Positions 5,291 through 14,517 are shown, numbered from the stretch's first letter. The stretch: 22,603 nucleotides of DNA from a virus (IMGVR_UViG_3300044699_000118:1-22603); one strand, 5' to 3'. The notes: generated by a model not told the origin, from the letters alone. Program-made: numbers and translations.

Positions 5291-6013
5291 CAGAACGCCC
5301 CCTCGGCGAATGTCCAGTTGTCCCACATGTTGAGCCGGCGGAAGTTCTCGACCGTCAGCCGCGCCGTACCGCTCTGCCCCCACCCCTCGCCCCAGCTGTT
5401 CTGGACCCGGAGGAACGGGGGAGCCCCGTCGTCGGGAGCCAGGTCGATCCCGGTCAGGGCGACGCAGTGATAGCCGGCGAGGTCGCCGTCCATGTTGACC
5501 TTGATCCAGTAGTTGCCGTATGCGGTCTGCAGCGCCTTGTCGCCGTTGCCGCTGTTGCCGCTGAACATCGACATGTACCAGGGGACGGCGATCATGACCG
5601 GTCCGAAGGTGAGCAGCGCCGTGATCACGTCCTCGACCTGGAGCACCTTCCAGTAGGACGTGATAAGGCCGTCGGTCAGGAGCTGGGCGCAGGCATCCCT
5701 CGGGAACATCCCTTCCTTGTAGGTGGCGTCCCCCGATGCCTCGAGGTAGAGCTGACGGGCGAACTGATGGGCCAGCTCCTCGGTCTGGAACTCCGCGTAG
5801 GTCGGATGCGCCGAGGGGCCGGCCAGCAGGACGTTCGTAGCGGCGTGGCCCACGCATGTCCCCTCGCTGCCCTGGTTGATTGCGGAAGTCCTTGTTCACC
5901 ATCGTGTAGAACTTCCGGTCGATCTCGACGGCCGCGAGTGCCCTAGGGCGTAGGTCGAACAGATAGTCCCGCGGGTCGGGTCGGTCGGGCTTGGCGCCGA
6001 GCGCGTACTCCAT
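5290..6013 (-). CDS. papain-like (C1A) cysteine protease, one frameshift
   Basis: All four C1A landmarks are present after one correction: Gln47 and Cys53 in NQGSEGTCVGHA, His182 in GYHCVALTG and Asn205 in VQNSWGEGWGQSG. The N-terminus, YALGAKPDRPDPRDYLF, is the 'PDPRDY' leader seen in phage-borne C1A proteins. One extra base at 5880-5881 separates the leader from the catalytic Cys; without it the enzyme is split. Corrected length is 240 residues. ATG at 6013 is chosen for GGGAGGT 3-4 bases upstream; an in-frame ATG at 6025 overlaps the previous stop. No signal peptide or membrane span is visible. It lies after the fibre genes and before the endolysin, so it may be virion-associated or act at lysis. 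The substrate is unknown. Confidence 0.8.
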
Positions 6014-6024
6014 CGGACCTCCCA

Positions 6025-6919
6025 TCAGATGACCCGGCGGGCGCTCAGCTTGGAGCCCAGCCGGACGATCTCCGGGTTCCCGGCGTCCGTGATGAACTGG
6101 GCGTGGCGGTACTGCACCGTCCCCGGCGTGGCTCCGTTCGTGACGGTCCCCTCGACGAGCAGCGGCCCGTCGACCGTGGCGTTGACGCCGTGGACCGCCT
6201 GGGTCGTGATCGACGCGAGGGGATGGGTGCTCAGGGCATCCCACGCCCCGATGTCCATCCACTGACCGATCGCACCGGTGGGGACGCTGAAGACATGCTT
6301 GAAGTCCCCCGCCGAGCTGATCCGGACGTCGAGAGCCATCGAGAAGACCCATTGCTCGTTCGCGCCGATCGACCAGAAGAAGTGGTCGTCGTTCTGCAGC
6401 GTGTTGTTCGCCACGCTCTCGTCCGACGGCTTGACGATGTCCACCGAGACGGTCTGGATGCCGGAGGACAACAGCACGCGCTTGTCGACGATCTCGGCGG
6501 CGGCGATGGTCGTGGTGTTGGCCGGGACGTCCACCGCCGCTAGCGCGATGTTGGATGACGGCAGGGTGGGAAGAGACCGGGACCACGGTCGGGTCGGAGG
6601 GGACCACCGCGACCGGGGTGCCGGCGATCGCCGAAAGGGTCCCGGAGAAGTTCGACACGATCAGGTCCCTACGGGGGCTGGACGACGCCGCAGTGATGGT
6701 GACGTCGCCCGCCGATACCGAGACGGCGCTCGTGCCGACGGACAGGATCCCCGCCGCGACGTGGACGGTCATGTTCGGCGAGCCCTGCGGGGTCACCAGG
6801 CAGCCCGAGGTTACGCCGTTGCCACCTATCCCCGCGGTGAGTGCGTCGATGTCGGCCTGGTTCGGGAAGGCTTGGTCGTCGTGCGATGCTGCGCCGAGGT
6901 TCGGGATCGTGAAAGGCAT
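6025..6919 (-). CDS. baseplate / receptor-binding fibre protein, one frameshift
   Basis: The protein opens with ADIDALTAGIGGNGVTSGC and a short beta-rich domain (TVHVAAGILSVGTSAVSVSA) typical of phage baseplate-attached fibres. One extra base near 6574 separates this from LPSSNIALAAVDVPANTTTI, after which a second domain follows with HFFWSIGANEQWVFSMAL and ends TVQYRHAQFITDAG and GSKLSARRVI. The C-terminal domain resembles terminal domains of actinophage minor tail proteins. Corrected length is 297 residues. ATG at 6919 abuts the upstream stop and has GAGGAG 4 bases before it. It probably sits at the tail tip and touches the host surface. Confidence 0.65.
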
Positions 6920-8533
6920 CTAGCTCCTCTGCTTGAATGAGACGGCGTCGAAGGCGATCATCGCATCGGGGTTGGTGGTCGGCGACCACCTGAACACGAT
7001 CTCGGCCTTCGCGGCGCCGGTGGGGGCGACCCCGGTCGCGGTGAGCCGCTGCCATACGCCGAACGGGGGGTTGAAGATGTTGGCACCGCTGACCTCGTCG
7101 ACGAAGTTGCCGTTGATGTCGTTCCAGTAGATGAACAGCTGACACTGGACCGCCGACTGGCTCTCGAAGTACCCGACCGCCTCGTAGGTCTCCCCCGGCG
7201 TGACCGCGGGGCGCTCGGTGGACTGGAGACGGAACTTCGAGTAGACGGCCGAGTCTTGGATCACCACGATCGACCATTCCCCGATGTATCCGACGTGCTG
7301 CCGACCGTAGAACGTAACGGCACCGTCGGTGTAGAACCAGGCTGCGTCGTCGGTCTCCATCGAGGAGGCGTTGGCCGACAGCAGGTTGAGCCGGTGCACG
7401 TTCGCCAGCGGGGTCGCTAGGTCCCAGTCCACCCGCCATTCGAACTCGCTGTTGACCGTCCCCGTGATGCCTTGGACCGCGAGCTCCTGCTCGAGCATCG
7501 CGCCGTAGGGCGGACGGTGGCGGGCGATGACCCGCTCCAGGAGTTCGGTCCCCAGCGCCGACGCCCAGTTCGTGTTCCTGGTCCCCAACCCCAGGTGTCC
7601 GATCCTCCTCCGAGGCTGGGAGTAGCCGGACAGGACGGACTCGGCGAGGTCCTGCATGTCCAACCCGTTCGCCAGGATCGTCGAGATCGACAGGTCGGTA
7701 CGGCCGAACTCCCCCATCGAGTCGATGTCGGTGACCTCGATGTCCACCTCCCCGGGAGAGGAGACGGTGACGGCGTTGAAGATCTCCTTGTCGTCGTCGT
7801 CGATGGAGATGTCGAGGTAACGCCGTTCGCTCGAGATGTCCCCGTAGGCGATCGGGTCCGGGGCCGGGGCGTAGGTCACGTCCCGGAAGACCGCGGAGCC
7901 GTCGGCGCCGAGGAAGAACGCGCCGCCCTCGGACTCGGCGACCAAGAGCATGTAGTCGAACCGTCCCGAGGTCCCGACCGAAGCCTGGACGAGGCGCGTC
8001 CCGGCGTCTACGTCCCGACCCGCCTGCCAGGTCGGGGTGGTCGCATCCAGGACCTTATTCACCCGGCTTCCCGTCAGCTCATCGCCGGTGCCGTATCCCC
8101 CGTCGTAGAGCGGTCCCGGTTCAGACGCTTGGAGTCATCGACGAACGACCATGTCACGGTCGAGTCGGCCTTGGTCTGAGAGAAGGCCATCGGCCCGCCC
8201 TCTGTTCTGCCGGTGAAGATCGGCAGCGTCAGGCTCCCGCCGCCCATCGCTCCCGACAGCGGTCCAGAACCCAGTCCGGTCCGGCCCATCCTCCAGGGAT
8301 TGATGCCGGTGTCCACCCGAGCCAGGAACCGAGCTCGTCGGTTGGGGCGGATCTCCGGGTGCAGGTCGCGGTCGAACCTACCCGTGCGGTTGTCGAACAC
8401 CGCCTGCGCCGTCCCGGCTCCCATCCGGTCCCGCTCCCTCGCCCTGCCGCGGTGCCAGGTGAAGTTCCGCAGGTAGGCCCACGACGCTCTCGTAACCCTG
8501 CCCCAGGTCGATCTCGGCGATGAGCGCCGGCAT
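6920..8533 (-). CDS. distal tail / minor tail protein, two cancelling frameshifts
   Basis: The pattern is that of the phage minor tail family that begins with a short strand, then 'RGRxRExDRxxAGTAxxxxDNRxGRFD': here RNFTWHRGRARERDR and GAGTAQAVFDNRTGRFDRDL. A middle domain has LTGSRVNKVLDATT and the C-terminal domain is a carbohydrate-binding-like beta sandwich (residues about 350-535). One extra C near 8476-8480 and one missing C near 8110-8116 cancel, giving 537 residues. ATG at 8533 has GGAGG only 2 bases upstream, and the same frame runs back into the repeat protein without a stop, so it may be translated as one chain with that protein. It should form part of the tail tip. Confidence 0.65.
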
Positions 8534-10960
8534 CCCCTCCGGCGTGACGACCTGCGGCTCGCCGGATACCTGGGGGACGAACGGGGTGAGCGTCATGTCG
8601 ATGCGCGGCGGCTGAACCGGACCGAGGTAGGACGGGTCGAACGGCGTCAGGATGTGGTCGATCCGGGGGACCCCGGTCAGGACCTGGTCGACGTTGCCGA
8701 AGGTCGGCACCGGAGGAAACAGAGCGAGGGTATGGTCGATGATCAGGTTGACGTTCAGGAAGGCGTCGGCCTGGACGTCGGGAGCGAAGGCCGCGAGCGT
8801 GTGGTCGATCGGGGTGAGCGGTCCTATCTCGAGTGTCCCGGTGCCGAACGAGATCGACGTGGGAGAGAACAGCGTCAGGGTGTGGTTGATGAGTCCGACG
8901 TCGGAGTAGGTGTCGAGGTAGGAGTCGAGGTAGTCCCCGAACCGGATTATCAGGTCTCCGATCGAGAACGCGAACGGGGTCAGGGTGTGGTCTACGACCG
9001 GGGGGAAGACCTGCTGGATCGTGAGCGAGTCGGTCACCGTCGGCGCGAACGCCAGCAGCGAATGGTCGACGAACCCCGGAGTGACCACGAGCGCGCCGGA
9101 CACGTTCGGCGCGTACAGCGTCAGCGTGTGGTCGATCAGCGGGAAGCTGCTGCCCTCTGGCGCGGCGTACTCCATCATCAGCGCCGTCAGGTGCGGGGGA
9201 GGAAGAACGTCGGTGGAGAACCCCCACCGCGCCTTCGCTCTCCCCGCGAGCTTGGTACCGTCCCACCCCCCGGCAGGCCTCGCTACCAGGAACCTATGCA
9301 GGCCCACCGAGAGCGAGGAGTAGTCCAGGAGCCCCGTCGATGATAGGAGCGTCGAACCCGAATCGAGCACGCGCAGGTCGGCGTTATCGCCCAGGACATC
9401 GTCGGAGTTCCCCGCCAAGACCGCCTGCACGTCCCAGATGACCGCCTCGGGTGGGTCGGCGAATCCGATCTCGGCGTAGTTCGCGCCGGAGACGCCCTGG
9501 ACCAGGTAGGTCGTCGAGTCGGGGGGCCACTCGTTGACCGACTCGAACAGCGTCGTGGTCCCGCCGCCGGCGTTGGTGATCGCCCCGCCGAGGGAGTGGG
9601 TGCCGTCGGCGTTGGGGTCCAACTGGATGCAGCGGTGCGGCCCTACGGGATAGTCGGCGGCGGTCGCCGACAGAACGAGGTCCTGGAGCCAGAAGGTCGC
9701 GGTGTTAGCGGTGTTGACCGACCCGAGGTAGAAGCGGTCCATGTTGAGCGGCGTCTGGAGGGTGAGCACGACCTGGGGTTGCGCGACCGAGTCGAACTGC
9801 CAGTCGATCGTGAACGTCGCCGACGAGCAGGTGAAGCGGAAGTCGATCAGGTGCCAGCCGCCGTCGGAGAAGACCGGGCCGGTCTGGGAGTTGCCGCCCC
9901 ACGTCGCCCGTATCTCTCCCGCCGCCGTTATCTGGAAGCTCGGGATGGTCGCCGGCCCGGACGCCCGGAGCATCGTCGAGACCGCGGCCGGGTTCGTCAC
10001 CGCTCGGACGTAGATCGACCCGACCAGGACCGAAGTCGCGACCGGGGTGTAGGCGTTCTGGGCGGTGATGCCGTCCTGTTGTATCCGCAGCGACGCCCGA
10101 TGGGCCGCCGTCCGGGTCACCGTCGGGTCGAGCGTCGGCGTGCCGTTGACCAGGGTATAGGTCCCGCCCAGCCCCGTGCCCGACAGTGGGTCGTCTATCC
10201 CCGAGCCGAACGAGTCCAAGAAGATGAGCGTCGGCGTCGTACCGGCCAGACCCGAGACCGACGGCGCTAGCGCGACGAGGGTGTGGTCGATGAGCGCACC
10301 GTCGACCTGCCCCGCCACCCCTCCTAGCGCGATCTCCGAGGCGATGCCGATACGGTTGGAGGTGGAGGTCGCCCAGGAATACGACGGCGTCGTATCCGTG
10401 GCCGAGGAGTGCCAAGCGACGGCGAAGCCGATGTTCGACGCCGTCTGGGTCTGATCGGCTATCTCGGTGTAGCCGGCCTCGGGGGTCGAGGCTTCGGCCG
10501 TACCATGCTCCGCGACGATCAGCGGGCGGTTCCCCGAGTCCGAGAACGCCGCGAGCGTCACCGTGACGTCTAAAGCCCCACCGCCGGGGGCCGTCCCGAC
10601 GGTCTGGACGAACGGGTCCGACGTCGAGGCGCCGGTGATCTCGTAGACCGCCCAGGTCCAAGAGGTCTGCGTATCGGCGCCGTGATCGAAGGTGATAGTC
10701 CCCGAGCCGGGAGCCGAGCCGGTCCAGGCGTAGAACCGCGAGAGGCTCCGGGCTCCTACGGCCGAGGTCTGGAAGTTCTCCGTGAACCACGTCAGCGACA
10801 GTCCGGAGACGGTCGGTTGCGTGATCGGCCCGGAGCTCTTGGCCGAGGCCACATCGGCCACCAGCCATCGGTCGGCGCCGGGGGAAACCGAGGCGGTCGC
10901 GACCGAGGTCCCGTCCGTCGTGCTCCCACCCTGGGACAGGAGGGTTACAGCGATGGCCAC
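8378..10960 (-). CDS. large lectin-like tail protein with C-terminal IDHTL repeats
   Basis: GTG at 10960 follows AGGAGG by 4 bases. Residues about 1-215 form an Ig-like or jelly-roll domain (TSWTWAVYEITGASTSDPF). About 240-430 looks like a laminin-G/concanavalin-type domain (DSFGSGIDDPL, FTIDWQFDSVAQPQ). Another sandwich domain follows, with ARWGFSTDVLPPPHLTALMM. From about residue 605 the chain is a tandem array of 'IDHTLxxFAPxV' units; one copy sits earlier, near residue 225. The last 40 literal residues (after 8478) are in the wrong frame, because an extra C near 8476-8480 shifts out of the following tail-protein domain. It is probably a virion fibre or tail-tip component that binds host glycans. 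Family names are inferred from fold-like patterns. Confidence 0.65.
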   Translation of the reverse strand: MAIAVTLLSQGGSTTDGTSVATASVSPGADRWLVADVASAKSSGPITQPTVSGLSLTWFTENFQTSAVGARSLSRFYAWTGSAPGSGTITFDHGADTQTSWTWAVYEITGASTSDPFVQTVGTAPGGGALDVTVTLAAFSDSGNRPLIVAEHGTAEASTPEAGYTEIADQTQTASNIGFAVAWHSSATDTTPSYSWATSTSNRIGIASEIALGGVAGQVDGALIDHTLVALAPSVSGLAGTTPTLIFLDSFGSGIDDPLSGTGLGGTYTLVNGTPTLDPTVTRTAAHRASLRIQQDGITAQNAYTPVATSVLVGSIYVRAVTNPAAVSTMLRASGPATIPSFQITAAGEIRATWGGNSQTGPVFSDGGWHLIDFRFTCSSATFTIDWQFDSVAQPQVVLTLQTPLNMDRFYLGSVNTANTATFWLQDLVLSATAADYPVGPHRCIQLDPNADGTHSLGGAITNAGGGTTTLFESVNEWPPDSTTYLVQGVSGANYAEIGFADPPEAVIWDVQAVLAGNSDDVLGDNADLRVLDSGSTLLSSTGLLDYSSLSVGLHRFLVARPAGGWDGTKLAGRAKARWGFSTDVLPPPHLTALMMEYAAPEGSSFPLIDHTLTLYAPNVSGALVVTPGFVDHSLLAFAPTVTDSLTIQQVFPPVVDHTLTPFAFSIGDLIIRFGDYLDSYLDTYSDVGLINHTLTLFSPTSISFGTGTLEIGPLTPIDHTLAAFAPDVQADAFLNVNLIIDHTLALFPPVPTFGNVDQVLTGVPRIDHILTPFDPSYLGPVQPPRIDMTLTPFVPQVSGEPQVVTPEGMPALIAEIDLGQGYESVVGLPAELHLAPRQGEGAGPDGSRDGAGGVRQPHG
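8534..9150 (-). repeat. tandem protein repeat array, eight 'IDHTLxxFAPxV' units
   Basis: Eight diverged units with spacing of about 20-35 residues: IDHTLTLYAP, VDHSLLAFAP, VDHTLTPFAF, INHTLTLFSP, IDHTLAAFAP, IDHTLALFPP, IDHILTPFDP and IDMTLTPFVP. A ninth copy (IDHTLVALAP) lies alone near 10268-10297. The plus-strand DNA signature is GTGTGGTCGAT and near variants. The units differ at many codons, so this is an old repeat under protein-level selection, not a recent slippage product. An insert of DYLDSYLDTYSDV separates units three and four. Confidence 0.75.
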
Positions 10961-10969
10961 GGCCCCTCC

Positions 10970-12218
10970 TTAGACGGTCTGGATCGCGCCGCTCGCGGTG
11001 GTCCCCGAGTCGTCGGTGGGTCGCCAGGACCGCATCGCGCCGGTGTTCCCGGCGGTGACCTCCAGGCGCGGGTCCGGGCCGGTGTACTGCCCGAACCGCA
11101 CCCCGGCGGCGTCGGGTCCGCACCGGACCGTCGGGATCGAGCCGGAGGAGGTCTGGGTCGCGTTGAAGAACACCTCGGTGCCGTTGACGTACACCCCGCC
11201 CAGGCCGGTCGTCGCCGCCGAGAGCTCGAACTTGCAGTGGGTGAACCCGACCCCCAGACGGTACGGGGAGCTCGCGCCTGTCCCGTGCTCCAGCACCACC
11301 GACCATCGGTTCGCCTGCCCCGACCCGGCGAAGTGGCAATCGACGAACTGGAACGAGGCCGAGTCGCCGCCGGTCGCGCTGCGCTTCTCGAGGCGGACCC
11401 GCTCCTCACCGTCGGAGTAGAACGCGCAGCCGACGAAGTTGCCGTTGTTGCCCGAGGTCAACGCCGCCCCCCGGTAGCAACGCCGGAAGATGCAGCCGAA
11501 GAAGTACATCCAGTCGGCGAACGCTGCCGGGGTCTCGGCACGCAGACCCGCCGGTCCGGCGTCGAACGACGCGCCGGTGGGGGCACCGATCCCGAAGCCG
11601 TCGAAGCGGACGTTCATCATGACCATCTCTTGCGCGTTGTCCAGCCAGATGCCCGAGAGCCCCCGGCCTAGGACGGTCCCACCGAAGTCCCCCCCGGTGC
11701 CGTCGGTGATCGCGAAGTTCTGACACCAGCCGTCGGCGCCGGTCCAGTGGAACATATGGATACCGGCCGTCCCGCACTTGATCCGGGTCGCAGTCCTACC
11801 CGCTCCGACCAGGGCGACGCCGCGCTTGGAGATGTTGACCTGGGAGTTGATGATGTGCGTCCCCCTCCGAGACGTAGATCGTCCCGCCGTTGGTAGGAAG
11901 GGCGGTGTGGGCGGCGGCGATCGTGGCCTTCGCGGTGTTCGGGGAGGCGCCGTCGTTCGCATCCGACCCCCCGGCGGCGCGGACGAACTGCCAGCCCATC
12001 GCCGTGTTGAATCCGGGGGAACCCCCGGCCCCTCCGGGGGAGGCCCATGTCCCGTCGGCGCGGAGGAAGTTCGCCGTCCCTCCGGGGAACCCGACGTGTC
12101 CGGTGAGGATGTCCTGTCCCTCGTTGTAGCCGAGGGGGTTGTTCAGCCATGCGTGAAGGAGGTTGTGGTCGGTGACGTGTCCGGTCTCGCCGGCGGTCCT
12201 TTGAGGTAGGTCGGCCAT
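10970..12218 (-). CDS. tail fibre with right-handed beta-helix (pectate-lyase-like) domain, one frameshift
   Basis: The N-terminal part reads GHVTDHNLLHAWLNNPLGY and FLRADGTWASPGG, the linker common in phage fibres. After a G5 run at 11861-11865 with one base too many, the second frame continues THIINSQVNISKRGVALVGAG. A long series of short strands follows (GIWLDNAQEMVMMNVRFDGF, FVGCAFYSDGEERV, FQFVDCHFAG), as in beta-helix depolymerases and fibres. Corrected length is 415 residues. ATG at 12218 has AGGAGG 4 bases upstream. Many phage beta-helix fibres bind or cleave surface polysaccharide. I cannot see a definite catalytic site, so binding only is possible. Confidence 0.7.
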
Positions 12219-12226
12219 CGAGCCTC

Positions 12227-12337
12227 CTAGTAGGTGTTGGAGTAGACGTCTCGGTAGACCCCGCGCCGCTTGCGCCGGGGGAGGAGCCGGATCGTGGGCA
12301 GGACCAACAGTCCCCCGAGGAAAGACCGGCGGGTCAG
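12227..12337 (-). CDS. possible tiny basic peptide with Tat-like start (36 aa), CTG start
   Basis: Between the stop of the small structural gene and the ribosome site of the fibre gene one frame reads LTRRSFLGGLLVLPTIRLLP followed by RRKRRGVYRDVYSNTY. The stop TAG merges into the fibre's AGGAGG. The only start is CTG at 12337, overlapping the TGA of the previous gene. TRRSFLGG resembles a twin-arginine signal and the tail is basic. The reading is protein-like and fills the gap exactly, but a CTG start is rare and chance is possible. An indel hiding a better start cannot be excluded in this window. Confidence 0.4.
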   Translation of the reverse strand: MTRRSFLGGLLVLPTIRLLPRRKRRGVYRDVYSNTY

Positions 12338-12744
12338 AAGGTGGCGATCCCCGAAGATGACCAGACCACCGTAACGTTGGCGCCGTTCGGCGTGATCGGC
12401 AGGCCAGAGGCCGTGTCCCAGTACAGCAGCAGGTTCGAGGTCGACTCGACAGCGGTGTCCCGGAACAGGATCATCGACTCGGACTGGTCCCCGGTCAGGG
12501 AGGAGAACACCGTATCGGCGGCGTCGAAGACCCCCGCGGTGAAGGTCTTGGTGCCGAGCGTCGGACAGGAGGCGATCGCCGGGACCCTCGCGGCGGAAGC
12601 GATGTCGTTGATGAAGTCGTCCGTCGCTACCACGGGGGTGTCGTCGGCGTGGTCGACGAACATCGCCTTGATCGTGCCGGCGCTGATGTCCGGCCCCGCC
12701 GTCCAGACCAGGTTCCGGTACGCCGTGAAGCCTGCGTTAGCCAT
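12334..12744 (-). CDS. small phage structural protein (136 aa)
   Basis: The protein belongs, by its pattern, to a widespread phage group that sits next to fibre genes: SAGTIKAMFVDHADDTPVVA, then FINDIASAARVPA, GVFDAADTVFSSLTGD and SGLPITPNGANVTVVW. It is beta-rich with no cysteine pair or membrane segment. ATG at 12744 has GGGAG 5 bases upstream and overlaps the CxxC gene's stop by 8 bases. It is probably a small fibre-associated or tail-tip component. The name rests on resemblance; I know no solved function for the group. Confidence 0.6.
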   Translation of the reverse strand: MANAGFTAYRNLVWTAGPDISAGTIKAMFVDHADDTPVVATDDFINDIASAARVPAIASCPTLGTKTFTAGVFDAADTVFSSLTGDQSESMILFRDTAVESTSNLLLYWDTASGLPITPNGANVTVVWSSSGIATF

Positions 12745-13063
12745 GCGTTCTCCCTTCTCGGGCCACCACGAGCGGGCGGCGTAACTGCGTTCCTTGTCCG
12801 GGGACCTCGAGCCGTTGGGGCTCGGGTTGGGGGATCTCCTTGGTGGCCTGGAGGCCGTCGAGTCCGGCTTCTTTGAGGCGTTCGTAGACCGTCTCCGAGA
12901 CGACCACGTCCCCGACCTGGTCTAGGCCGAGGTGGTAGGTCTTGAGGTCGTGGACCCCTTGGCAGAGCCAGCAGAACATCGGCTGGGTCAGGGGACGGCC
13001 GAAGTGGATCAGGGTGTAGGTGCAGTTCCTAAGTTCGGGGTGGTGGAGGCGGACGCCGCTCAC
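12737..13063 (-). CDS. CxxC protein following the tape measure (108 aa)
   Basis: GTG at 13063 shares GTGA with the tape-measure stop. The protein reads LHHPELRNCTYTLIHFGRPL, then QPMFCWLCQGVHDLKTYHLG and a Val-rich segment DVVVSETVYERLKEAGLDG. CWLC with nearby Cys14 and His residues may bind a metal. This arrangement, a small CxxC protein directly after the tape measure, recurs in actinophages. The C-terminal 30 residues are Pro/Gln/Arg-rich and probably disordered. It may help tail assembly or be a minor virion protein. Confidence 0.55.
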   Translation of the reverse strand: MSGVRLHHPELRNCTYTLIHFGRPLTQPMFCWLCQGVHDLKTYHLGLDQVGDVVVSETVYERLKEAGLDGLQATKEIPQPEPQRLEVPGQGTQLRRPLVVAREGRTHG

Positions 13064-14517
13064 GTTCGGACGGCACCGTTAAAAATGGCCCCACTCCGCT
13101 CGAGACGCTTAGTCATGATCCGGTCCAGGGCTCCAGAGACCTTCTCGCCATCGAGGAAAACCTCCACCTGTACACCCCCGCCGAAGCCCATCTCATTGTT
13201 GACGCCGGAGAACGCCTCACCCTTGTGGATCACCGCCAACCCTGTACGGGCAACGACGCCGCCAGTAGCAGCACCAGGGACGAACCCTGGTGGGAGCAGG
13301 CCGCCGACCTGACCTCCGAGCTGCTCCCCCACACCATGACCGAGCTGCCCGAGCCAGTCGATCGCGCTCTTGATCCACCCGATGAGCGTCTCGATCTTGC
13401 CGATGACGACCTCGATGAACCCGGCGACGGCGTGCCATGCCGTAGCGGCGGCGTCCCTGACCACGTCCCAGATGGGACGCACCTTGTCCATGACGAAACT
13501 GACGATGCGGGCGAGGAAGTTGACCACCGGCTCCACGACCTTGTCCCTGATGAACCCAACGAAGTCCAGGAACTTGTCGATGACGAATCCGACCGCCGTC
13601 ACCACAAGAGCGAACTGCGCCAGGATCATCGTGGCAAACAGGACCACCGCCGCGCCGATGATGATGAGCAGCGGCTTGATCCGGTTCAGCGCCGGGAGGA
13701 TGCGGTCCTGGATGGTATGCCACGCCGTTAGGAGCAAGGGAACCAGGACGTCACCGATAGCCGATGCGAACGGCTTGACGGCGTCCCACGCCTTCCCGAC
13801 GCCTTCGGTGAATGCGGCCCACGCCGCCGGGATCCTGTCCTGGAGTATCCCGAGCAGTTGATTCAGCTGACCGAGCAGGAACTCGAACGCCGGCGCCAGC
13901 ACCGACCCAACGGCTTCGGCGAGGTTCTCGAACGACACCGCAGCCTTTCCGGTCGCGGTGGCTTGCGCCTCTGCCGATCCCTTGAACTGCGAGGTGACCT
14001 CGGCGAGGATGATCTTCTGAGCACCCATCAGGTTGTTGTGCTTGACCAGTTGAGCGATCTGCTTCTGCTGCTCCTCGGTGAACTGCACGCCGACACGGGT
14101 CAGCGAGGACATACCCGCTATAGGGTCGTTCAGGGCCTTGCCGAGTTGGATGGTCGCCGACTTTAGGTTGATCTGGCTCCCCGAGGCGGCGGCGTATCCG
14201 GCCGCCAGGTCCAGGGCCGCGGTGGATGCTTGGGTGAAGATGTCGTTCTGTGCGCCGGCCTCGTTACGGATGTTCTTGAACGTCAGGAGCATGTTCTCGC
14301 CGGCCTGGATGACCTCATCGTCCACCCCGGCCTTGACCGAGAGCGCATCCGCGAGCTCGGCGACCTGTCCGGCGGTGACATGTGCCGCGCCACCGGTCGA
14401 CTTGATCACGGCGCCGGTCTGCTGGAGGACGTTCTCGGATTCCTCGAACTTCCCGAAAGCGAAAGCGGCCCCCGCGGCGAGCGCCGTGAAGGCCGTGGCG
14501 GCTGCCGCCAGTCCCAC
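13060..14517 (-). CDS. tape measure protein
   Basis: A long Ala/Gly-rich helical protein with a hydrophobic block near residues 282-315 (LLIIIGAAVVLFATMILAQF) and a Gly-rich C-terminal part (GLLPPGFVPGAATGGVVAR), as in siphovirus tape measures. It follows the tail tube and assembly chaperone, the conserved order. From GTG at 14517 it has 485 residues; at roughly 0.15 nm per residue this predicts a tail near 70-75 nm. In-frame sequence upstream (IPTISTLSVDVVANTSRLR) looks like the true N-terminus and runs back to a TGA at 14578. There GGAGG is placed about 6 bases before an ATC codon (14574), not an ATG. The real start may be masked by an error there. Confidence 0.8.
   Translation of the reverse strand: MGLAAAATAFTALAAGAAFAFGKFEESENVLQQTGAVIKSTGGAAHVTAGQVAELADALSVKAGVDDEVIQAGENMLLTFKNIRNEAGAQNDIFTQASTAALDLAAGYAAASGSQINLKSATIQLGKALNDPIAGMSSLTRVGVQFTEEQQKQIAQLVKHNNLMGAQKIILAEVTSQFKGSAEAQATATGKAAVSFENLAEAVGSVLAPAFEFLLGQLNQLLGILQDRIPAAWAAFTEGVGKAWDAVKPFASAIGDVLVPLLLTAWHTIQDRILPALNRIKPLLIIIGAAVVLFATMILAQFALVVTAVGFVIDKFLDFVGFIRDKVVEPVVNFLARIVSFVMDKVRPIWDVVRDAAATAWHAVAGFIEVVIGKIETLIGWIKSAIDWLGQLGHGVGEQLGGQVGGLLPPGFVPGAATGGVVARTGLAVIHKGEAFSGVNNEMGFGGGVQVEVFLDGEKVSGALDRIMTKRLERSGAIFNGAVRT

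Noticed and set aside
4973-6919. A single 648-codon open frame covering fibre, protease and endolysin
   Set aside because: It is a chimera made by indels. It joins the start of the fibre protein, an Arg/His-rich nonsense stretch, the leader of the protease, more nonsense and the first half of the endolysin. Three separate corrected genes with catalytic residues and stop/start overlaps explain the region.
8654-9343. Plus-strand open frame over the repeat array (229 codons)
   Set aside because: Its Val/Gly/Arg repeats are simply the reverse complement of the IDHTL units. The minus-strand reading has protein domains and a ribosome site.
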